From an archaeon (GTDB lineage: Archaea > EX4484-52 > WAPT01), in contig JAPDKB010000002.1 of the NCBI GenBank assembly GCA_029258795.1, positions 114,822-178,821 of the forward strand: a stretch of DNA of 64,000 nt, given 5' to 3'. The stretch's first letter is position 1. Each line of letters begins with the position of its first letter. Of the stretch, positions 57,346 through 64,000 are shown piece by piece. The position numbers and the translations under genes were made by a program. The notes under the pieces are model-generated. The model ran no database searches and was not told the origin of the DNA. It was given only the letters and a program-made list of their open reading frames with translations.

Positions 57346-57457
57346 TCCGACTTTTGAAACGGCAATCGAACCTCCTTATCTTTTTAAATTTTATGCTTCA
57401 AATATGCCTTACCACAACTACCGTTAAAAAAACAAAGATTCTGAGGGTGATGTGATT

Positions 57458-58732
57458 ATGGCAAAAGAAAAACCTCACATAAACCTTGTTACAATTGGGC
57501 ACGTTGATCAGGGTAAATCCACCCTGATCGGAAGGTTGATGTACGACACAAACAGCATACCTGAAACAGAAATGAGAAAGATTGAGGAGAAGGCGAAGGA
57601 GCTCAAAAAGGAGAGCTTCAAGTTCGCTTTCGTGATGGATAGATTGAAGGAAGAGAGAGAGCGTGGATTGACAATAGACATCATGCACCAGAAGTTCGAG
57701 ACGGACAAGTATGAGTTCACAATAATCGATGCGCCGGGACACAGGGACTTCGTTAAGAACATGATTACAGGAGCTAGCCAGGCAGATGCAGCGATACTGG
57801 TAGTGGGTGTGAAGGAAGGTGTGATGCCTCAAACAAAAGAGCACGTGTATCTGGTTAGAACTCTCGGTATAAATCAGATGATTGTGACAATAAACAAGAT
57901 GGACGAGGTTAACTACGATGAGGGAGCTTACAACAAGACAAAGGAGGAAGTGGAGAAGCTGTTGAAGACAGTGGGTTACGACACAAGCAAGATACCGTTC
58001 ATACCAATTTCAGCATGGTACGGAGACAACGTTGCAAAGAAGAGCGACAAGACACCTTGGTATAATGGCCCGACAGTAATAGAAGCGCTTGATACTCTGC
58101 AGCCACCAGAGCAGCCGATAGACAAGCCACTCAGAATACCCATACAGGACGTGTACTCCATAACCGGTGTGGGTACAGTGCCTGTCGGAAGAGTGGAGAC
58201 AGGTGTGCTGAAGGTTGGAGACAAAGTAGTTTTCATGCCTTCTGGCAAGACGGGAGAAGTTAAGAGTATAGAGATGCACCACGAGCCGATTCAGGAAGCA
58301 AGACCTGGAGACAACATCGGTTTCAATGTAAGAGGTGTGGGTAAAGACGAGATAAAGAGAGGAGATGTCGCTGGTCACCCAGACAACCCACCGACAGTAG
58401 CTGAAGAGTTCACAGCACAGATCATAGTGTTGCAGCACCCGAGCGTCATAACAAAGGGCTATACTCCAGTGTTCCACATAAACACAGCACACGTTGCAGG
58501 TCAGATAGTGGAAATATTGAAGAAGATAGATCCAAGAACCGGAGAAGTGGTGGAAGAGAATCCGGACTTCATAAAGCCAGGAGATGCGGCAGTGATAAAG
58601 GTCAAGCCACTCAAACCTGTGTGTATAGAGAAGCAGAGCGACTTCCCGAAGCTTGCGAAGTTCGCTATCAGAGACATGGGCATGACAGTGGCAGCAGGTA
58701 TGTGTATCGACCTCGTGCCAGCGAAGGAGTAA
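57458..58732 (+). CDS. tuf: Translation elongation factor 1A
   Basis: [48 protein letters not shown]. Confidence 0.98.
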   Translation: MAKEKPHINLVTIGHVDQGKSTLIGRLMYDTNSIPETEMRKIEEKAKELKKESFKFAFVMDRLKEERERGLTIDIMHQKFETDKYEFTIIDAPGHRDFVKNMITGASQADAAILVVGVKEGVMPQTKEHVYLVRTLGINQMIVTINKMDEVNYDEGAYNKTKEEVEKLLKTVGYDTSKIPFIPISAWYGDNVAKKSDKTPWYNGPTVIEALDTLQPPEQPIDKPLRIPIQDVYSITGVGTVPVGRVETGVLKVGDKVVFMPSGKTGEVKSIEMHHEPIQEARPGDNIGFNVRGVGKDEIKRGDVAGHPDNPPTVAEEFTAQIIVLQHPSVITKGYTPVFHINTAHVAGQIVEILKKIDPRTGEVVEENPDFIKPGDAAVIKVKPLKPVCIEKQSDFPKLAKFAIRDMGMTVAAGMCIDLVPAKE

Positions 58733-58825
58733 ATTTGGCTGGCATCCTTTCTTTTACCTTTTTAAATTTTTCATACATGTTTAATATGCGTGTTTCAATT
58801 TCATGATTAGCTCAGGTGAGATATC

Positions 58826-59137
58826 ATGCAGATAGCCAGGGTCAAGCTCAGCAGTCCAGACCACCAGAAGGTGGATGAGGTATCAAGGCAAATAAAAGAG
58901 ATAGCTGAAAAATTCGGAGCAGCTGTATCTGGACCAATTCCTCTACCCACCAAAAGATTGAGAATTGTGACCAGAAAATCTCCTGTCGGGAGAGGAAGCG
59001 AAACATATGAAAGATGGGAGATGAGAATCCACAAAAGAGTTCTGGACATAACCGTTAACGATAGGGCCTTGAGGCACATAATGCGTGTTGAGGTGCCTGA
59101 TGGCGTGCATGTGGAGATAGAACTCAGGGAGAAGTGA
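58826..59137 (+). CDS. rpsJ: 30S ribosomal protein S10
   Basis: ARVKLSSPDHQKVDEVSRQIKEIAEKFGAAVSGPIPLPTKRLRIVTRKSP; follows EF-1A. Confidence 0.96.
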   Translation: MQIARVKLSSPDHQKVDEVSRQIKEIAEKFGAAVSGPIPLPTKRLRIVTRKSPVGRGSETYERWEMRIHKRVLDITVNDRALRHIMRVEVPDGVHVEIELREK

Positions 59138-59163
59138 TCATTTTTGTTATGAGGGGTGTGGTG

Positions 59164-59904
59164 ATGGAAACCTTTACTTTGGTTCTTCTTTCAGCTGGTG
59201 TAGTTAGCCTTGTGGCGCTGGTTGGGGCTTTCACCCTTGTGCTGAGAGAAAGTGTGTTGCGCAAGCTGATTTTCGCTCTTGTCGGGCTTGCTGCCGGTAC
59301 GATGCTGGGCGGAGCGATCTTTCACCTTTTTCCAGAAGGTTTTCACGAGCTGGGTTATGATGTCGCTGCAAAGCTTTTCATAGCGGGTTTCGTGGCCTTC
59401 TTTATCTTGGAACGCGTGCTCTACTGGCATCACTGCCACGAGCGGGAGTGTGATGTGCACACCTTTTCCTATCTCATCCTGATCGGAGACGCGATCCACA
59501 ACTTTATCGATGGTGTCATAATCGCTGCAAGCTATCTGACCTCTATGGCAATTGGTTTTGTCTCCACAGTTGCCATAATAATGCACGAGATCCCGCAGGA
59601 GCTTGGAGATTTCGGTGTGCTTGTTTACGGGGGTTTCAGCAAAAGGAAAGCTCTACTCTACAACTTCATCTCGCAGCTTACAGCTTTAGCTGGAGCGACA
59701 ACCGCTTACTTTATTTTTACAAAATCACAGGCGGCAATGGGCTTTCACACATACCTTCTTCCGTTTGCAGCCGGCGGATTCCTCTACATAGCCACAAGCG
59801 ATTTAATTCCCGAGCTCCACAAGGAAAAGAATCTGAAGAAATCGCTTGTGGCCATGCTGCTTTTCCTTGCCGGGCTCGGGATGATGATGTTTCATGGGCA
59901 TTGA
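59164..59904 (+). CDS. ZIP-family metal transporter
   Basis: GDAIHNFIDGVIIAASYL and IMHEIPQELGDFGVLVYGG metal-binding helices. Confidence 0.93.
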   Translation: METFTLVLLSAGVVSLVALVGAFTLVLRESVLRKLIFALVGLAAGTMLGGAIFHLFPEGFHELGYDVAAKLFIAGFVAFFILERVLYWHHCHERECDVHTFSYLILIGDAIHNFIDGVIIAASYLTSMAIGFVSTVAIIMHEIPQELGDFGVLVYGGFSKRKALLYNFISQLTALAGATTAYFIFTKSQAAMGFHTYLLPFAAGGFLYIATSDLIPELHKEKNLKKSLVAMLLFLAGLGMMMFHGH

Positions 59905-59907
59905 GAA

Positions 59908-61023
59908 TCAGTTCACTCTATCCATAACAACGATCGTGGCATCAAGATCATCGTAGTTGACCCACAGCTTTTTCTTTATTACGAATCCTTTCGGCTTTTT
60001 CAAAAACTTGAGATTACGTGAGGCGGTTATCATCACCACCCTTTCGCATCGCGAGCTTTCCACATTTCTCATGAACTTGGCATAGAGTTTCGGGATGTTG
60101 ACCTTTCTCATCCTCACACCGTACGGCAGGTCAACGCAGATGATCCTTGAACTCAGCGGTATTTTTGTGGCATCTCCGAGGTAAAAGCGGATCTTTGCAT
60201 TGGCTTCCATGCTGTTGATTCTTGCTTTCCTCACCACCTCTCTGTTCCAGTCTGAAGCCGCTATGAATGCATTAACCCGCTCCTCCTTCCAGCTTTCCTT
60301 AATCTCTTCGAGCTTCTCCTTGCTGAACCACCACAATCTCTCAAACCTGAAGCTTCTGTTTTTGTTCGGAACTTTTGCAAGGTAATGATAGGCTTCTATC
60401 GGAATCATGCCTGTTCCACACATAGGATCGTGGAAGGTTTCGCTTTCCCCGTTTTTCAGGTTGCTCAACCTGACCATGCTGTGCGCTATCGTGCTCTTTA
60501 GAGAGGTGATGTGCACAAGCTTTCTGTACCATCGTTTATGGAGGGAATCTCCTGTGGTGTCTATTCCGAGCCAGAATAAGTTGTTGTGCACCCTCGCCAT
60601 GAATCTGACATCTGGGTCTTTGAGATACACCTTAAGCCTCGTGCCTTTCTCTTTCAGGTAGGAATCTATGATGGCCTGTCCAACAACCTTGCTGACATCA
60701 ATGCTGGTGAAGTCGTGCTTCCCGGATCTTTTGGACACTACACCAAAGGTTTGGTTAGGGAGGACATACAGAGAGTAATCAACATCAAGGCACTTTTGAT
60801 AGATGTCATCCAGCGTGCTGAACTCACAGCTCACAACCTCTATCATGATCCGGTGGATGGTTTTGGAAGCGTAGTTCAGCAGCATCACGTCTTCATCGCC
60901 GGCATTTTTTATTTCCAGCAGGCCCTTGTCCAGCTTTGCAGCCTTATATCCCAGCTCTACAAGCTCCTCAATGCCGACCTCCTCAAGCCCGGGGTTGCAG
61001 GTGAGAAGGAGATCGTGCTTCAT
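59908..61023 (-). CDS. tRNA (guanine-N2) methyltransferase Trm-G10-like (THUMP + Rossmann MTase)
   Basis: LLLTCNPGLEEVGIEELVELGYKA, HDPMCGTGMIPIEAYHY, CVDLPYGVRM. Confidence 0.9.
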   Translation of the reverse strand: MKHDLLLTCNPGLEEVGIEELVELGYKAAKLDKGLLEIKNAGDEDVMLLNYASKTIHRIMIEVVSCEFSTLDDIYQKCLDVDYSLYVLPNQTFGVVSKRSGKHDFTSIDVSKVVGQAIIDSYLKEKGTRLKVYLKDPDVRFMARVHNNLFWLGIDTTGDSLHKRWYRKLVHITSLKSTIAHSMVRLSNLKNGESETFHDPMCGTGMIPIEAYHYLAKVPNKNRSFRFERLWWFSKEKLEEIKESWKEERVNAFIAASDWNREVVRKARINSMEANAKIRFYLGDATKIPLSSRIICVDLPYGVRMRKVNIPKLYAKFMRNVESSRCERVVMITASRNLKFLKKPKGFVIKKKLWVNYDDLDATIVVMDRVN

Positions 61024-61046
61024 GCTTTAGAATTGCATGCGAATTT

Positions 61047-61268
61047 TTAAATCTCGCGCTTCTTCGCCCTAACTTTATTTGCAATGAAGGTGCCGATGAA
61101 CGCGCCTATGAAAGCACCAAGAGCCCCGTAGCATGCAAAAGTTATGCTGACCGAACCTTTGGTGAGATAACTGATCATGCACATCCCGGTAAACACACCT
61201 ATTCCGTACACGAAACCCATCTTAATTGGTGACTGCCTGAAACCGCACTCCGACATCTTCCTCATCAC
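61047..61268 (-). CDS. Small membrane protein (73 aa)
   Basis: Two Gly-rich TM segments, basic tail. Confidence 0.55.
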   Translation of the reverse strand: MMRKMSECGFRQSPIKMGFVYGIGVFTGMCMISYLTKGSVSITFACYGALGAFIGAFIGTFIANKVRAKKREI

Positions 61269-61275
61269 ACCACAA

Positions 61276-61695
61276 TCACTCAGCTACGGGAACTCTGACT
61301 TCCCTCTGGTAGCACACCACCGCCTTTTGCTTTCCATCCGCTCTGACGAGAAAGACCGTGGTGTTAGCAAAGCTCCCGTTCAGGTAGCACACCACATCAT
61401 TCCCTTTCAGCACGTTTTCGAAGCTGCAGATCACCTTTCCGGATGCTTCGGTCTTCACGTTGCTGAGGTTTGAGTTAGCACTTACGATTACAGCATTTCC
61501 CTCACATCTCGCCCAGAACGGCTCGGGCTTGTAGCCGTAATTTTCATGACCTGTCACGCGCTTCATCTCTACATAAAAGCCAATAGCAGCAACCCCAATC
61601 AGAAAGACGCCGACGGCAAGCAAGAAAGCGCTGAACTTGGTGAGGTCGAGCTTTTTGCTCTGTGAAGCTCCCTTCGTTTGGTTTTTGGAGGGCAT
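61276..61695 (-). CDS. Membrane-anchored extracytoplasmic protein (139 aa)
   Basis: Single N-terminal TM plus a 3-Cys beta-rich ectodomain; 8-nt gap to the next small membrane protein. Confidence 0.6.
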   Translation of the reverse strand: MPSKNQTKGASQSKKLDLTKFSAFLLAVGVFLIGVAAIGFYVEMKRVTGHENYGYKPEPFWARCEGNAVIVSANSNLSNVKTEASGKVICSFENVLKGNDVVCYLNGSFANTTVFLVRADGKQKAVVCYQREVRVPVAE

Positions 61696-61752
61696 TTAAT
61701 ACACCATTCTTCAATAGCTAATACCTCGGGATAGGGACTCAAACATTTATTT

Positions 61753-61952
61753 TGGTGCCGAGGGGGGGATTTCCTGCCACCAGAGCAGGAAGCGCGACGA
61801 AGCTTTGCTTCGGCGGCGTTCGAACCCCCGACCTCCAGATTTCTCAGCGCCGTAACACAAAATCATCGCTTGCTCATTACTCGGCAAACTCATCACTCAT
61901 AAGCCAACACGGCTTATGAGTCTGGCGCTCTAACCAGCTGAGCTACCTCGGC
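61753..61952 (-). tRNA. tRNA-Met (CAU, elongator-type) with encoded CCA and two introns: 61914-61841 (37/38) and 61818-61770 (T-loop 59/60)
   Basis: Acceptor GCCGAGG/CCTCGGC + ACCA, D-arm AGCTCAGCTGGTTAGAGC, anticodon stem CCAGA/TCTGG loop CTCATA^A, T-stem GGGGG/CCCCC loop TTCGAA^T. Confidence 0.9.
61841..61914 (-). ncRNA. Putative box C/D guide RNA inside the tRNA-Met intron
   Basis: AGCCGTGTTGGCTTATGA-GTGATGA(C)-GTTTGCCGAGTA-ATGA(D' degenerate)-GCAA-GCGATGA(C')-TTTTGTGTTACGGCG-CTGA(D)-GAA. Confidence 0.68.
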
Positions 61953-62037
61953 ACCGAACAAAAGCGTGGCTCCGTAACAGAATTTTTATCCGGCAAAATT
62001 TTATAAAAATTCACACGGCAGCTTCACAAAAACCTTC

Positions 62038-63240
62038 TTAGCGTCTTTCAAATTTTCTGGTGGCGGCTACAAGCAGAACAGCTGCAACCAAGCTCATCAC
62101 AGCTCCATACGCAAATGTTGCTCCAGCGGATACGGAGCTCCACAACACCCCAGCCACCATGCTCGCAGGAAGAGATGCAAGTCCAACAGTCGTGTGAAAT
62201 GCTCCAAGAGCTGTGGCTTTAAGTTCAGGCGGAGCTATATCAGCTATCAGGGCACGCTGATTTCCGTCAACTATGGCATAAACCACCCCGTAGAGCAGGA
62301 AAAGAAGAATGAATGCTGGAATGCTGGAGAGGGCATAAAAACCCAAACATACAGCTGAGAACAGCAGGTAGCCAAGGGAGATGACTTCACCCCTTCCGAT
62401 CCTGTCGGAGAGAACTCCAAAGGGCACAGCAAAAAAGGTGTAGGAAACGTTGAAAATAATGTAAAACACCACAGCCGTTATGGTGGCGTTCACAACACTA
62501 ACGCTGTTCATGACCTTCATTATGAAGAACATGTAGCTGAAGTTCGCAAGGGCAAAAACTGTCATCGCAACTACAACCCACCTAAGCTCGGGAGGCAGGC
62601 TTCTTAAAGCAAGTCCCAATTTTTCCACACCTTTTCCGCTTTTCACCCTTTCCTCTCTCACGAGCAGAAGGGGTATAAGCGATGCAAAGCTGAGCAAACC
62701 TGCCACGATCAGCACACTCCTAATTTCAAAGCTCATCCTCCACAATAAAAAGAGCGCTACGATCGAGCCAACAACCGCCCCCAAGCTGTCCATGGCTCTA
62801 TGAATTCCGAAACCCTCTCCTTTCCTCTTCGGCATCGATTCAGCTATTATCGCATCACGGGGAGCTGTCCTTATTCCCTTTCCAACACGCTCAGCGGAGC
62901 TGAAAAAAGCAACATGAACCCAGCTTTTGGAGAAGGGCAGGAGGAGCTTGAACACAGCCGAGATGAGATAGCCAGCGAACACTATCGGCTTCCTTCTGTT
63001 CCATCTGTCCGCAAGATATCCAGAGAATACCTTCAGCAAGCTGGAGATGCTGTCCCTCAACCCGCCAACCACACCGAGAGCTACGCTCCCTCCACCAAGC
63101 GAGTTTATGAAAGCGGGGAGGAGTGGTGCTATCATATCGCTGCTCACATCGTTGAGAAAGCTGGTCATACCCAGTGCATAGATGTTCCTCTTTTCCATTT
63201 GGCTGGCTGTTTTCCCGTCTTTCTTGCTCATAGTTCTCAC
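62038..63240 (-). CDS. Major facilitator superfamily transporter
   Basis: 12-TM hydrophobic protein; GGLRDSISSLLKVFSGYLADRWNRRKP and FGVLSDRIGRGEV MFS loops. Confidence 0.92.
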   Translation of the reverse strand: MRTMSKKDGKTASQMEKRNIYALGMTSFLNDVSSDMIAPLLPAFINSLGGGSVALGVVGGLRDSISSLLKVFSGYLADRWNRRKPIVFAGYLISAVFKLLLPFSKSWVHVAFFSSAERVGKGIRTAPRDAIIAESMPKRKGEGFGIHRAMDSLGAVVGSIVALFLLWRMSFEIRSVLIVAGLLSFASLIPLLLVREERVKSGKGVEKLGLALRSLPPELRWVVVAMTVFALANFSYMFFIMKVMNSVSVVNATITAVVFYIIFNVSYTFFAVPFGVLSDRIGRGEVISLGYLLFSAVCLGFYALSSIPAFILLFLLYGVVYAIVDGNQRALIADIAPPELKATALGAFHTTVGLASLPASMVAGVLWSSVSAGATFAYGAVMSLVAAVLLVAATRKFERR

Positions 63241-64000
63241 TCCCCGAACACCGTTTCAAGAGGGGGCACAACCTGCTTCTTTCTCGACATCACTCCTTCA
63301 AGCCAAGCTTGGCCATTTTCAAACTTCACGTTAAAAGCTTTCTCAAATGGCTCGACATCATCCGCCACGAGCAGTGCTGTTGAGCCCTCCTTCATGATGT
63401 CCGTAACGAGCACAAGCACTGCAAAGAAACCCTCTTCCTCCTTCACTTTCTTCATCTCCTCCATGATCTCATCCTTTCTGGAAAGCACTTCCTCGCCATC
63501 AACCACTTCCAGCTGGTCTATCAACACCCTTTTACCGGCGAATTCGTACACCTTGTAGTCATTATATATCAGATCACGAGCGCTTTTCTCACTCAGAGCA
63601 GATTTCGCCTTGAACATCTCTATACCCCACGCTTCCATGTTTTCCACGCCTGCGATCTCCGCAAGCTTCCTTGCCATCTCTTTATCCTCACTGGTGGTTG
63701 TGGGCGACTTGAAGATAACAGTGTCTGAAAGGATCGCGGAAAGCAGGATTCCTGCTATGTTTTCGGGCATTTTAACTCCTTTCTGGAAGAATTTGTTTGC
63801 AATGATCGTGGCTGTGCTGCCCGCAGGAACTGTCAGGAAGTAGATGGGTCTGTCCCAGCCGAACTTGATCTTGTGGTGATCCACCACCTCCACTATGTTC
63901 GCCTGCTCTATATCATCGGCACTCTGATCAAACTCGTTGTGATCAACAAGCACAACATCTTTGTCAGCTGCGCTTTCAAGCAAAGGTGGAGCATCCATCT
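63237..64000 (-). CDS. ppaC: Manganese-dependent inorganic pyrophosphatase (DHH family), truncated by window end
   Basis: VVLVDHNEFDQSADDIEQANIVEVVDHHKIKF, PAGSTATIIANKFF, AILSDTVIFKSPTTTSEDK. Confidence 0.9.
   Translation of the reverse strand, partial: MDAPPLLESAADKDVVLVDHNEFDQSADDIEQANIVEVVDHHKIKFGWDRPIYFLTVPAGSTATIIANKFFQKGVKMPENIAGILLSAILSDTVIFKSPTTTSEDKEMARKLAEIAGVENMEAWGIEMFKAKSALSEKSARDLIYNDYKVYEFAGKRVLIDQLEVVDGEEVLSRKDEIMEEMKKVKEEEGFFAVLVLVTDIMKEGSTALLVADDVEPFEKAFNVKFENGQAWLEGVMSRKKQVVPPLETVFGE

Noticed and set aside
57458-59137. EF-1A followed directly by S10 as unusual
   Set aside because: tuf-rpsJ adjacency is the standard archaeal arrangement.
61753-61952. Initiator tRNA-Met or tRNA-Ile2(CAU) interpretation of the CAU tRNA
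   Set aside because: G1-C72 rather than A1-U72 and CCAGA/TCTGG without the three consecutive G-C pairs argue against initiator; overall sequence resembles archaeal elongator Met more than Ile2. Ile2 cannot be completely excluded.

Overview
This 64 kb window is from an archaeal chromosome. Supporting markers are archaeal FtsZ, Orc1/Cdc6, aIF2-gamma, RpoL, TFS, Dph2, deoxyhypusine synthase, EF-1A/S10, S6e, GatA/B/C, NurA/Rad50/Mre11, TrmY, Trm-G10 and BHB-type tRNA introns. I cannot fix the lineage from sequence alone. Most of the window is dense informational and housekeeping genes. The strongest non-routine signals are: (1) a tight six-gene minus-strand operon (12281-17013) encoding a thioredoxin-CcdA fusion, an orphan GcvH-like lipoyl carrier, an AhpD-like CxxC protein, a single-Cys CoA-disulfide-reductase-like flavoprotein and a split lipoate ligase, which looks like a self-contained lipoyl-based (trans-membrane) thiol relay; (2) both tRNA genes in the window, Ile(UAU) and elongator Met(CAU), carry two BHB introns each, at 37/38 and in the T-loop at 59/60, and the two T-loop introns share end sequences as if related; (3) the tRNA-Met anticodon intron has the layout of a box C/D guide RNA, with its D box overlapping the splicing helix; (4) two NrdR-box-like operators exactly 32 bp apart sit just downstream of a TATA box and upstream of nrdR-nrdJ-btuR; (5) an IS6-like element with perfect 16-bp TIRs supplies the stop codon of trmY, and a decayed relative lies between mre11 and rad50 together with a giant Cys-rich secreted protein; (6) an archaeosortase lies next to a secretion/pilus ATPase, with a candidate PGF-like C-terminal sorting signal elsewhere in the window. 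All family assignments come from motif recognition without database searches.
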